Origin: Auanema rhodensis
Lineage: Eukaryota > Nematoda > Chromadorea > Rhabditida > Rhabditidae
Assembly: GCA_964057225.1 (NCBI GenBank)
Contig: OZ059897.1
Location: 4,960,001 to 5,024,000, forward strand
Length of the DNA: 64,000 nucleotides
Direction of reading: 5' to 3'
Positions 51,887-64,000 of this stretch are shown here, piece after piece. Both the position numbers and the translations under genes were made by a program. The first letter of the stretch is position 1; the number at the start of each line of letters is the position of its first letter. The notes under the pieces are model-generated. The model made no database searches. It was not told where the DNA came from and saw only the letters and a list, made by a program, of their open reading frames with translations.

Positions 51887-54878
51887 CTAATATGGACATG
51901 GGGAATCTAATTTTGAAAACCGCATCTCTTTATCTTTCACGTGAAGTGAGTTACATACCAAGTGTACATCACGTGCACATTTAATTAGCATAAATTAAAG
52001 TTCACGTAAATTTCAAAGTCATGGTTACCATGCACCAATATCAATAAAAATTTGTTTTTGGACTAATATGGACATGGGGAATCTAATATTGAAAACCGCA
52101 TCTCTTTATCTTTCACGTGAAGCAAGTTACATACCAAGTGCACATCACGTGTACATTTAATTAGCATAAATTAAAGTTCACGTAAATTTCAAAGTCATGG
52201 TTACCATGCATTAATATCAATAAAAATTTGTTTTTAGACTAATATGGACATGGGGAATCTAATTTTGAAAACCGCATCTCTTTATCTTTCACGTGAAGCA
52301 AGTTACGAACCAAGTGCACATCACGTGTACATTTAATTAGCATAAATTAAGGTTCACGTAAATTTCAAAGTCATGGTTACCATGCACCAATATCAATAAA
52401 AATTTGTTTTTAGACTAATATGCACATGGGGAATCTAATTTTAAAAACCGCATCTCTTTATCTTTCACGTGAAGTGAGTTACATACCAAGTGCACAGCAC
52501 GTGTACATTTAATTAGCATAAATTAAAGTTCACGTAAATTTCAAAGTCATGGTTACCATGCACTAATATCAATAAAAATTTGTTTTTAGACTAATATGAA
52601 CATGGGGAATCTAATTTTGAAAACCGCATCTCTTTATCTTTCACGTGAAGCAAGTTACATACCAAGTGCATATCACGTGCACATTTAATTAGCATAAATT
52701 AAAGTTCACGTAAATTTCAAACTCATGGTTACCATGCACCAATATCAATAAAAATTTGTTTTTAGACTAATATGGACATGGGGAATCTAATTTTGAAAAC
52801 CGCATCTCTTTATCTTTCACGTGAAGTGAGTTACATACCAAGTGCACATCACGTGTACATTTAATTAGCATAAATTAAAGTTCACGTAAATTTCAAAGTC
52901 ATGGTTACCATGCACCAATATCAATAAAAATTTGTTTTTAGACTAATATGGACATGGGGAATCTAATTTTAAAAACCGCATCTCTTTATCTTTCACGTGA
53001 AGCAAGTTACATACCAAGTGCATAGCACGTGTACATTTAATTAGCATAAATTAAAGTTCACGTAAATTTCAAAGTCATGGTTACCATGCACCAATATCAA
53101 TAAAAATTTGTTTTTAGACTAATATGGACATGGGGAATCTAATTGTGAAAACCGCATCTCTTTATCTTTCACGTGAAGCGAGTTACATACCAAGTGCACA
53201 TCACGTGTACATTTAATTAGCATAAATTAAAGTTCACGTAAATTTCAAAGTCATGGTTACCATGCACCAATATCAATAAAAATTTGTTTTTAGACTAATA
53301 TGGACATGGGGAATCTAATTTTAAAAACCGCATCTCTTTATCTTTCACGTGAAGTGAGTTACATACCAAGTGCACATCACGTGTACATTTAATTAGCATA
53401 AATTAAAGTTCACGTAAATTTCAAAGTCATGGTTACCATGCATTAATATCAATAAAAATTTGTTTTTAGACTAATATGGACATGGGGAATCTAATTTTGA
53501 AAACCGCATCTCTTTATCTTTCACGTGAAGCAAGTTACGAACCAAGTGCACATCACGTGTACATTTAATTAGCATAAATTAAGGTTCACGTAAATTTCAA
53601 AGTCATGGTTACCATGCACCAATATCAATAAAAATTTGTTTTTAGACTAATATGCACATGGGGAATCTAATTTTAAAAACCGCATCTCTTTATCTTTCAC
53701 GTGAAGTGAGTTACATACCAAGTGCACAGCACGTGTACATTTAATTAGCATAAATTAAAGTTCACGTAAATTTCAAAGTCATGGTTACCATGCACTAATA
53801 TCAATAAAAATTTGTTTTTAGACTAATATGAACATGGGGAATCTAATTTTGAAAACCGCATCTCTTTATCTTTCACGTGAAGCAAGTTACATACCAAGTG
53901 CATATCACGTGCACATTTAATTAGCATAAATTAAAGTTCACGTAAATTTCAAACTCATGGTTACCATGCACCAATATCAATAAAAATTTGTTTTTAGACT
54001 AATATGGACATGGGGAATCTAATTTTGAAAACCGCATCTCTTTATCTTTCACGTGAAGTGAGTTACATACCAAGTGCACATCACGTGTACATTTAATTAG
54101 CATAAATTAAAGTTCACGTAAATTTCAAAGTCATGGTTACCATGCACCAATATCAATAAAAATTTGTTTTTAGACTAATATGGACATGGGGAATCTAATT
54201 TTAAAAACCGCATCTCTTTATCTTTCACGTGAAGCAAGTTACATACCAAGTGCATAGCACGTGTACATTTAATTAGCATAAATTAAAGTTCACGTAAATT
54301 TCAAAGTCATGGTTACCATGCACCAATATCAATAAAAATTTGTTTTTAGACTAATATGGACATGGGGAATCTAATTGTGAAAACCGCATCTCTTTATCTT
54401 TCACGTGAAGCGAGTTACATACCAAGTGCACATCACGTGTACATTTAATTAGCATAAATTAAAGTTCACGTAAATTTCAAAGTCATGGTTACCATGCACC
54501 AATATCAATAAAAATTTGTTTTTAGACTAATATGGACATGGGGAATCTAATTTTAAAAACCGCATCTCTTTATCTTTCACGTGAAGTGAGTTACATACCA
54601 AGTGCACAGCACGTGTACATTTAATTAGCATAAATTAAAGTTCACGTAAATTTCAAAGTCATGGTTACCATGCACCAATATCAATAAAAATTTGTTTTTA
54701 GACTAATATGGACATGGGGAATCTAATTTTGAAAACCGCATCTCTTTATCTTTCACGTGAAGCGAGTTACATACCAAGTGCACATCACGTGTACATTTAA
54801 TTAGCATAAATTAAAGTTCACGTAAATTTCAAAGTCATGGTTACCATGCACCAATATCAATAAAAATTTGTTTTTAGA
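51887..54878 (+). repeat. Seven-monomer (1232-bp) HOR domain
   Basis: Begins with the four-unit core: 'gtgtacatcacgtgcac' ending 'tttttggac'; 'taatattg' ending 'catgcatt'; 'acgaacc' with 'aaggttcacg'; and 'atgcacatgg' with TGAG 'acagc'. The 'acgaacc' unit at 52239 recurs at 53471, giving a 1232-bp seven-unit period that includes 'atgaacatg' units (52591 and 53823) and 'tgcatagcac' units (52943 and 54175). The linking unit at 53295 is a hybrid. Confidence 0.85.
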
Positions 54879-57800
54879 CTAATATGGACATGGGGAATCT
54901 AATTTTGAAAACCGCATCTCTTTATCTTTCACGTGAAGTGAGTTACATACCAAGTGTACATCACGTGCACATTTAATTAGCATAAATTAAAGTTCACGTA
55001 AATTTCAAAGTCATGGTTACCATGCACCAATATCAATAAAAATTTGTTTTTGGACTAATATGGACATGGGGAATCTAATATTGAAAACCGCATCTCTTTA
55101 TCTTTCACGTGAAGCAAGTTACATACTAAGTGCACATCACGTGTACATTTAATTAGCATAAATTAAAGTTCACGTAAATTTCAAAGTCATGGTTACCATG
55201 CATTAATATCAATAAAAATTTGTTTTTAGACTAATATGGACATGGGGAATCTAGTTTTGAAAACCGCATCTCTTTATCTTTCACGTGAAGCAAGTTACGA
55301 ACCAAGTGCACATCACGTGTACATTTAATTAGCATAAATTAAGGTTCACGTAAATTTCAAAGTCATGGTTACCATGCACCAATATCAATAAAAATTTGTT
55401 TTTAGACTAATATGCACATGGGGAATCTAATTTTAAAAACCGCATCTCTTTATCTTTCACGTGAAGTGAGTTACATACCAAGTGCACAGCACGTGTACAT
55501 TTAATTAGCATAAATTAAAGTTCACGTAAATTTCAAAGTCATGGTTACCATGCACCAATATCAATAAAAATTTGTTTTTAGACTAATATGGACATGGGGA
55601 ATCTAATTTTGAAAACCGCATCTCTTTATCTTTCACGTGAAGTGAGTTACATACCAAGTGCACATCACGTGTACATTTAATTAGCATAAATTAAAGTTCA
55701 CGTAAATTTCAAAGTCATGGTTACCATGCACCAATATCAATAAAAATTTGTTTTTAGACTAATATGGACATGGGGAATCTAATTTTAAAAACCGCATCTC
55801 TTTATCTTTCACGTGAAGCAAGTTACATACCAAGTGCATAGCACGTGTACATTTAATTAGCATAAATTAAAGTTCACGTAAATTTCAAAGTCATGGTTAC
55901 CATGCACCAATATCAATAAAAATTTGTTTTTAGACTAATATGGACATGGGGAATCTAATTTTGAAAACCGCATCTCTTTATCTTTCACGTGAAGCAAGTT
56001 ACATACCAAGTGCATAGCACGTGTACATTTAATTAGCATAAATTAAGGTTCACGTAAATTTCAAAGTCATGGTTACCATGCACCAATATCAATAAAAATT
56101 TGTTTTTAGACTAATATGGACATGGGGAATCTAATTTTGAAAACCGCATCTCTTTATCTTTCACGTGAAGTGAGTTACATACCAAGTGCACATCACGTGT
56201 ACATTTAATTAGCATAAATTAAAGTTCACGTAAATTTCAAAGTCATGGTTACCATGCACCAATATCAATAAAAATTTGTTTTTAGACTAATATGGACATG
56301 GGGAATCTAATTTTGAAAACCGCATCTCTTTATCTTTCACGTGAAGCGAGTTACATACCAAGTGCACATCACGTGTACATTTAATTAGCATAAATTAAAG
56401 TTCACGTAAATTTCAAAGTCATGGTTACCATGCACCAATATCAATAAAAATTTGTTTTTAGACTAATATGGACATGGGGAATCTAATTTTGAAAACCGCA
56501 TCTCTTTATCTTTCACGTGAAGTGAGTTACATACCAAGTGTACATCACGTGCACATTTAATTAGCATAAATTAAAGTTCACGTAAATTTCAAAGTCATGG
56601 TTACCATGCACCAATATCAATAAAAATTTGTTTTTGGACTAATATGGACATGGGGAATCTAATATTGAAAACCGCATCTCTTTATCTTTCACGTGAAGCA
56701 AGTTACATACTAAGTGCACATCACGTGTACATTTAATTAGCATAAATTAAAGTTCACGTAAATTTCAAAGTCATGGTTACCATGCATTAATATCAATAAA
56801 AATTTGTTTTTAGACTAATATGGACATGGGGAATCTAATTTTGAAAACCGCATCTCTTTATCTTTCACGTGAAGCAAGTTACGAACCAAGTGCACATCAC
56901 GTGTACATTTAATTAGCATAAATTAAGGTTCACGTAAATTTCAAAGTCATGGTTACCATGCACCAATATCAATAAAAATTTGTTTTTAGACTAATATGCA
57001 CATGGGGAATCTAATTTTAAAAACCGCATCTCTTTATCTTTCACGTGAAGTGAGTTACATACCAAGTGCACAGCACGTGTACATTTAATTAGCATAAATT
57101 AAAGTTCACGTAAATTTCAAAGTCATGGTTACCATGCACCAATATCAATAAAAATTTGTTTTTAGACTAATATGGACATGGGGAATCTAATTTTGAAAAC
57201 CGCATCTCTTTATCTTTCACGTGAAGTGAGTTACATACCAAGTGCACATCACGTGTACATTTAATTAGCATAAATTAAAGTTCACGTAAATTTCAAAGTC
57301 ATGGTTACCATGCACCAATATCAATAAAAATTTGTTTTTAGACTAATATGGACATGGGGAATCTAATTTTAAAAACCGCATCTCTTTATCTTTCACGTGA
57401 AGCAAGTTACATACCAAGTGCATAGCACGTGTACATTTAATTAGCATAAATTAAAGTTCACGTAAATTTCAAAGTCATGGTTACCATGCACCAATATCAA
57501 TAAAAATTTGTTTTTAGACTAATATGGACATGGGGAATCTAATTGTGAAAACCGCATCTCTTTATCTTTCACGTGAAGCGAGTTACATACCAAGTGCACA
57601 TCACGTGTACATTTAATTAGCATAAATTAAAGTTCACGTAAATTTCAAAGTCATGGTTACCATGCACCAATATCAATAAAAATTTGTTTTTAGACTAATA
57701 TGGACATGGGGAATCTAATTTTAAAAACCGCATCTCTTTATCTTTCACGTGAAGTGAGTTACATACCAAGTGCACAGCACGTGTACATTTAATTAGCATA

Positions 57801-58046
57801 AATTAAAGTTCACGTAAATTTCAAAGTCATGGTTACCATGCACCAATATCAATAAAAATTTGTTTTTAGACTAATATGGACATGGGGAATCTAATTTTGA
57901 AAACCGCATCTCTTTATCTTTCACGTGAAGCGAGTTACATACCAAGTGCACATCACGTGTACATTTAATTAGCATAAATAAAAGTTCACGTAAATATCAA
58001 AGTCATGGTTACCATGCACCAATATCAATAAAAATTTGTTTTTAGA
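54879..58046 (+). repeat. Two nine-monomer (1584-bp) HOR copies
   Basis: The core unit ending 'tttttggac' starts at 54879, 56463 and 58047, giving exact 1584-bp spacing. The second core unit now has 'catactaag' (near 55122 and 56706) in place of 'cataccaag' at 52063, a private base that dates these copies after the earlier core. Positions seven and eight of the two copies differ (55935 and 56111 against 57519 and 57695), so one copy has been partly replaced. Private bases include 'ctagttttg' near 55251 and 'aaataaaag' near 57977. Confidence 0.85.
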
Positions 58047-60334
58047 CTAATATGGACATGGGGAATCTAATTTTGAAAACCGCATCTCTTTATCTTTCAC
58101 GTGAAGTGAGTTACATACCAAGTGTACATCACGTGCACATTTAATTAGCATAAATTAAAGTTCACGTAAATTTCAAAGTCATGGTTACCATGCACCAATA
58201 TCAATAAAAATTTGTTTTTGGACTAATATGGACATGGGGAATCTAATATTGAAAACCGCATCTCTTTATCTTTCACGTGAAGCAAGTTACATACTAAGTG
58301 CACATCACGTGTACATTTAATTAGCATAAATTAAAGTTCACGTAAATTTCAAAGTCATGGTTACCATGCATTAATATCAATAAAAATTTGTTTTTAGACT
58401 AATATGGACATGGGGAATCTAATTTTGAAAACCGCATCTCTTTATCTTTCACGTGAAGCAAGTTACGAACCAAGTGCACATCACGTGTACATTTAATTAG
58501 CATAAATTAAGGTTCACGTAAATTTCAAAGTCATGGTTACCATGCACCAATATCAATAAAAATTTGTTTTTAGACTAATATGCACATGGGGAATCTAATT
58601 TTAAAAACCGCATCTCTTTATCTTTCACGTGAAGTGAGTTACATACAAAGTGCACAGCACGTGTACATTTAATTAGCATAAATTAAAGTTCACGTAAATT
58701 TCAAAGTCATGGTTACCATGCACCAATATCAATAAAAATTTGTTTTTAGACTAATATGGACATGGGGAATCTAATTTTGAAAACCGCATCTCTTTATCTT
58801 TCACGTGAAGCAAGTTACGAACCAAGTGCACATCACGTGTACATTTAATTAGCATAAATTAAAGTTCACGTAAATTTCAAAGTCATGGTTACCATGCACC
58901 AATATCAATAAAAATTTGTTTTTAGACTAATATGGACATGGGGAATCTAATTTTGAAAACCGCATCTCTTTATCTTTCACGTGAAGCGAGTTACATACCA
59001 AGTGCACATCACGTGTACATTTAATTAGCATAAATTAAAGTTCACGTAAATTTCAAAGTCATGGTTACCATGCACCAATATCAATAAAAATTTGTTTTTA
59101 GACTAATATGGACATGGGGAATCTAATTTTGAAAACCGCATCTCTTTATCTTTCACGTGAAGTGAGTTACATACCAAGTGTACATCACGTGCACATTTAA
59201 TTAGCATAAATTAAAGTTCACGTAAATTTCAAAGTCATGGTTACCATGCACCAATATCAATAAAAATTTGTTTTTGGACTAATATGGACATGGGGAATCT
59301 AATATTGAAAACCGCATCTCTTTATCTTTCACGTGAAGCAAGTTACATACTAAGTGCACATCACGTGTACATTTAATTAGCATAAATTAAAGTTCACGTA
59401 AATTTCAAAGTCATGGTTACCATGCATTAATATCAATAAAAATTTGTTTTTAGACTAATATGGACATGGGGAATCTAATTTTGAAAACCGCATCTCTTTA
59501 TCTTTCACGTGAAGCAAGTTACGAACCAAGTGCACATCACGTGTACATTTAATTAGCATAAATTAAGGTTCACGTAAATTTCAAAGTCATGGTTACCATG
59601 CACCAATATCAATAAAAATTTGTTTTTAGACTAATATGCACATGGGGAATCTAATTTTAAAAACCGCATCTCTTTATCTTTCACGTGAAGTGAGTTACAT
59701 ACCAAGTGCACAGCACGTGTACATTTAATTAGCATAAATTAAAGTTCACGTAAATTTCAAAGTCATGGTTACCATGCACTAATATCAATAAAAATTTGTT
59801 TTTAGACTAATATGGACATGGGGAATCTAATTTTGAAAACCGCATCTCTTTATCTTTCACGTGAAGCAAGTTACATACCAAGTGCATATCACGTGCACAT
59901 TTAATTAGCATAAATTAAAGTTCACGTAAATTTCAAACTCATGGTTACCATGCACCAATATCAATAAAAATTTGTTTTTAGACTAATATGGACATGGGGA
60001 ATCTAATTTTGAAAACCGCATCTCTTTATCTTTCACGTGAAGTGAGTTACATACCAAGTGCACATCACGTGTACATTTAATTAGCATAAATTAAAGTTCA
60101 CGTAAATTTCAAAGTCATGGTTACCATGCACCAATATCAATAAAAATTTGTTTTTAGACTAATATGGACATGGGGAATCTAATTTTAAAAACCGCATCTC
60201 TTTATCTTTCACGTGAAGCAAGTTACATACCAAGTGCATAGCACGTGTACATTTAATTAGCATAAATTAAAGTTCACGTAAATTTCAAAGTCATGGTTAC
60301 CATGCACCAATATCAATAAAAATTTGTTTTTAGA
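58047..60334 (+). repeat. Core-containing six-monomer unit and following copy
   Basis: The four-unit core at 58047-58750 is followed by an 'acgaacc' unit (58751) and a CGAG unit (58927). The core then repeats at 59103, a 1056-bp spacing. After the second core the series continues with 'gcatatc' (59807), TGAG (59983) and 'tgcatagc' (60159), as after the core at 51887. The unit at 58575 has a private 'catacaaag'. Confidence 0.83.
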
Positions 60335-63300
60335 CTAATATGGACATGGGGAATCTAATTGTGAAAACCGCATCTCTTTATCTTTCACGTGAAGCGAGTT
60401 ACATACCAAGTGCACATCACGTGTACATTTAATTAACATAAATTAAAGTTCACGTAAATTTCAAACTCATGGTTACCATGCACCAATATCAATAAAAATT
60501 TGTTTTTAGACTAATATGGACATGGGGAATCTAATTTTGAAAACCGCATCTCTTTATCTTTCACGTGAAGTGGGTTACATACCAAGTGCACATCACGTGT
60601 ACATTTAATTAGCATAAATTAAAGTTCACGTAAATTTCAAAGTCATGGTTACCATGCACAAATATCAATAAAAATTTGTTTTTAGACTAATATGGACATG
60701 GGGAATCTAATTTTAAAAACCGCATCTCTTTATCTTTCACGTGAAGTGAGTTACATACCAAGTGCACAGCACGTGTACATTTAATTAGCATAAATTAAAG
60801 TTCACGTAAATTTCAAAGTCATGGTTACCATGCACTAATATCAATAAAAATTTGTTTTTAGACTAATATGGACATGGGGAATCTAATTTTGAAAACCGCA
60901 TCTCTTTATCTTTCACGTGAAGCAAGTTACATACCAAGTGCACAGCACGTGTACATTTAATTAGCATAAATTAAAGTTCACGTAAATTTCAAAGTCATGG
61001 TTACCATGCACCAATATCAATAAAAATTTGTTTTTAGACTAATATGGACATGGGGAATCTAATTTTGAAAACCGCATCTCTTTATCTTTCACGTAAAGTG
61101 GGTTACATACCAAGTGCACATCACGTGTACATTTAATTAGCATAAATTAAAGTTCACGTAAATTTCAAAGTCATGGTGACCATGCACTAATATCAATAAA
61201 AATTTGTTTTTAGACTAATATGGACATGGGGAATCTCATTTTAAAAACCGCATCTCTTTATCTTTCAAGTGAAGCAAGTTACATACCAAGTGCACAGCAC
61301 GTGTACATTTAATTAGCATAAATTAAAGTTCACGTAAATTTCAAAGTCATGGTTACCATGCACCAATATCAATAAAAATTTGTTTTTAGACTAATATGGA
61401 CATGGGGAATCTAATATTGAAAACCGCATCTCTTTATCTTTCACGTGAAGCAAATTACATCCCAAGTGCACATCACGTGTACATTTAATTAGCATAAATT
61501 AAAGTTCACGTAAATTTCAAAGTCATGGTTACCATGCACCAATATCAATAAAAATTTGTTTTTAGACTAATATGGATATGGGGAATCTAATTTTGAAAAC
61601 CGCATCTCTTTATCTTTCACGTGAAGCGAGTTACATATCAAGTGCACATCACGTGTGCATTTAATTAGCATAAATTAAAGTTCACGTAAATTTCAAAATC
61701 ATGGTTACCATGCACCAATATCAATAAAAATTTGTTTTTAGACTAATATGCACATGGGGAATCTAATTTTAAAAACCGCATCTCTTTATCTTTCACGTGA
61801 AGTGAGTTACATACCAAGTGCACAGCACGTGTACATTTAATTAGCATAAATTAAAGTTCACGTAAATTTCAAAGTCATGGTTACCATGCACTAATATCAA
61901 TAAAAATTTGTTTTTAGACTAATATGGACATGGGGAATCTAATTTTGAAAACCGCATCTCTTTATCTTTCACGTGAAGCAAGTTACATACCAAGTGCACA
62001 TCACGTGCACATTTAATTAGCATAAATTAAAGTTCACGTAAATTTCAAAGTCATGGTTACCATGCACCAATATCAATAAAAATTTGTTTTTAGACTAATA
62101 TGGACATGGGGAATCTAATTTTGAAAACCGCATCTCTTTATCTTTCACGTGAAGCGAGTTACATACCAAGTGCACATCACGTGTACATTTAATTAGCATA
62201 AATTGAAGTTCACGTAAATTTCAAAGTCATGGTTACCATGCACCAATATCAATAAAAATTTGTTTTTAGACTAATATGGACATGGGGAATCTAATTTTGA
62301 AAACCGCGTCTCTTTATCTTTCACGTGAAGCGAGTTACATACCAAGTGCACATCACGTGTACATTTAATTAGCATAAATTAAAGTTCACGTAAATTTCAA
62401 AGTCATGGTTACCATGCACCAATATCAATAAAAATTTGTTTTTAGACTAATATGGACATGGGGAATCTAATTTTAAAAACCGCATCTCTTCATCTTTCAC
62501 GTGAAGCAAGTTACATACCAAGTGCACAGCACGTGTACATTTAATTAGCATAAATTAAAGTTCACGTAAATTTCAAAGTCATGGTTACCATGCACCAATA
62601 TCAATAAAAATTTGTTTTTAGACTAATATGGACATGGGGAATCTAATTTTGAAAACCGCATCTCTTTATCTTTCACGTGAAGCGAGTTACATACCAAGTG
62701 CACATCACGTGTACATTTAATTAGCATAAATTAAAGTTCACGTAAATTTCAAAGTCATGGTTACCATGCACCAATATCAATAAAAATTTGTTTTTAGACT
62801 AATATGGACATGGGGAATCTAATTTTGAAAACCGCATCTCTTTATCTTTCACGTGAAGTGAGTTACATACCAAGTGTACATCACGTGCACATTTAATTAG
62901 CATAAATTAAAGTTAACGTAAATTTCAAAGTCATGGTTACCATGCACCAATATCAATAAAAATTTGTTTTTAGACTAATATGGACATGGGGAATCTAATT
63001 TTGAAAACCGCATCTCTTTATCTTTCACGTGAAGCGAGTTACATACCAAGTGCACATCACGTGTACATTTAATTAGCATAAATTAAAGTTCACGTAAATT
63101 TCAAAGTCATGGTGACCATGCACTAATATCAATAAAAATTTGTTTTTAGACTAATATGGACATGGGGAATCTAATTTTAAAAACCGCATCTCTTTATCTT
63201 TCACGTGAAGCAAGTTACATACCAAGTGCATATCACGTGCACAATTAATTAGCATAAATTAAAGTTCACGTAAATTTCAAACTCATGGTTACCATGCACC

Positions 63301-63854
63301 AATATCAATAAAAATTTGTTTTTAGACTAATATGGACATGGGGAATCTAATTTTGGAAACCGCATCTCTTTATCTTTCACGTGAAGCGAGTTACATACCA
63401 AGTGCACATCACGTGTACATTTAATTAACATAAATTAAAGTTCACGTAAATTTCAAACTCATGGTTACCATGCACCAATATCAATAAAAATTTGTTTTTA
63501 GACTAATATGGACATGGGGAATCTAATTTTGAAAACCGCATCTCTTTATCTTTCACGTGAAGTGGGTTACATACCAAGTGCACATCACGTGTACATTTAA
63601 TTAGCATAAATTAAAGTTCACGTAAATTTCAAAGTCATGGTTACCATGCACCAATATCAATAAAAATTTGTTTTTAGACTAATATGGACATGGGGAATCT
63701 AATTTTAAAAACCGCATCTCTTTATCTTTCACGTGAAGCAAGTTACATACCAAGTGCACAGCACGTGTACATTTAATTAGCATAAATTAAAGTTCACGTA
63801 AATTTCAAAGTCATGGTTACCATGCACCAATATCAATAAAAATTTGTTTTTAGA
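60335..63854 (+). repeat. Diverged mixed satellite units at the right side
   Basis: Twenty 176-bp units with more private substitutions than elsewhere. CACGTG is altered in the first box at 61039 ('cacgtaaag') and 61215 ('tcaagtgaag'). Other private changes are 'ctcatttta' (near 61236), 'caaattacatccc' (near 61451), 'catatcaag' (near 61634), 'cttcatc' (near 62489), 'ggtgacc' (near 61177 and 63112), 'acaattaatt' (near 63241) and 'ttggaaacc' (near 63353). It includes the second copy (61567-62446) of the block at 50479. Confidence 0.78.
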
Positions 63855-64000
63855 CTAATATGGACATGGGGAATCTAATTTTGAAAACCGCATCTCTTTA
63901 TCTTTCACGTGAAGTGGGTTACATACCAAGTGCACATCACGTGTACATTTAATTAGCATAAATTAAAGTTCACGTAAATTTCAAAGTCATGGTTACCATG
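63855..64000 (+). repeat. Partial monomer at the window edge
   Basis: The last 146 bases are a TGGG-type unit cut by the window after 'catggttaccatg'. The array is therefore not ending here. Confidence 0.95.

Larger units (their letters stand above)
1..64000 (+). repeat. 176-bp satellite DNA array, whole window
   Basis: Every base belongs to a head-to-tail array of a 176-bp, AT-rich (about 68% A+T) monomer in one orientation. Counting from the 'ctaatatgg' motif gives 364 complete units: 354 of 176 bp, seven of 179 bp, one of 175 bp and two of 61 bp, followed by a 146-bp partial unit. Monomers differ mostly by single-base substitutions at recurring positions, and linked sets of these variants define higher-order repeats. 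No transposon, gene, telomeric repeat or unique spacer interrupts it. Arrays like this are typical of eukaryotic centromeric or pericentromeric heterochromatin, and the unit length is close to a nucleosome repeat. I do not recognise the satellite family; a plant source is my best guess, and function is inferred only. The array continues beyond both edges. Confidence 0.98.

Noticed and set aside
1-64000. Short open reading frames recurring with the monomer
   Set aside because: 176 is not a multiple of three, so no frame continues from one unit to the next. All frames are stop-rich and AT-rich, and substitutions show no codon pattern. These are repeat shadows, not genes.
1-64000. CRISPR array or bacterial iteron/origin repeats
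   Set aside because: The repeats are directly adjacent with no unique spacers and are far too many and too long. Length, HOR structure and composition fit eukaryotic satellite DNA.
1-64000. Embedded transposon or LTR element
   Set aside because: Following the monomer phase from end to end leaves no inserted bases. All length changes are accounted for by the 61-bp units and the A/T-tract variants.
1-64000. CENP-B box in the satellite
   Set aside because: The motif NTTCGNNNNANNCGGGN is not present. Rare TTCG (e.g. near 8965) and CGGG (e.g. near 8535) occurrences are single-base variants in different parts of the monomer.
1-64000. Assignment to a named family such as Arabidopsis 178-bp or Brassica 176-bp centromere satellite
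   Set aside because: The length is similar to these, but I could not match the monomer sequence to any family I know. A database search of the consensus would decide it.
1-64000. Telomeric repeats
   Set aside because: The 'tttttaga' stretch at the end of each monomer resembles part of a plant-type telomere unit but is never tandemly repeated at 7-bp spacing.

Overview
The whole 64 kb window is one uninterrupted satellite DNA array. I see no protein-coding gene, RNA gene, transposon, CRISPR array or unique sequence. The unit is a 176-bp monomer of about 32% GC, always head to tail and always in the same orientation. Taking each monomer from the 'ctaatatgg' motif, I count 364 complete units plus a 146-bp partial unit at the right edge: 354 of 176 bp, seven of 179 bp, one of 175 bp and two of 61 bp. 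These lengths add up exactly to the window. Both edges lie inside the array, so its true length is unknown.

A homogeneous array with a near-nucleosomal monomer, multi-monomer higher-order repeats (HORs) and no interspersed elements points to eukaryotic heterochromatin, most likely a centromere or pericentromere. The monomer length fits many plant centromeric satellites, but I do not recognise the family, and an animal source cannot be excluded. The sequence alone does not prove centromere function.

Layout, from shared diagnostic variants. 1-1408: a 704-bp four-monomer duplication. 2817-8096: two copies of a 2640-bp 15-mer that look identical by eye. 8097-10436: mixed monomers. 10437-16542: two copies of a 3053-bp HOR, each carrying a 61-bp truncated unit. 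16667-33210: a mosaic of an 880-bp five-monomer cassette (called b-c-d-e-f here) and a 1760-bp ten-monomer cassette (g-h-i-j-k-l-m-n-o-a), joined, duplicated and deleted in register. 33211-38314: b-c-d cassettes mixed with a p-q-r-s-t cassette that also occurs near 8 kb. 38315-41130: mixed, with chimeric monomers. 41131-50654: a domain marked by three-base A-tract expansions, including two copies of a 2822-bp 16-mer. 50655-64000: 7-mer, 9-mer and 6-mer HORs built around a four-monomer core, plus a block copied between about 50.5 and 61.6 kb.

Each monomer carries two CACGTG palindromes and a third CACGTA, starting at monomer positions 52, 84 and 117, that is, 32-33 bp apart. It also has inverted repeats centred near positions 104 and 140. 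The most variable dinucleotide (positions 61-62) shows CG, TG and CA, the pattern expected from deamination of methylated CpG. The window records satellite evolution by in-register unequal exchange and segmental duplication, not a gene system.
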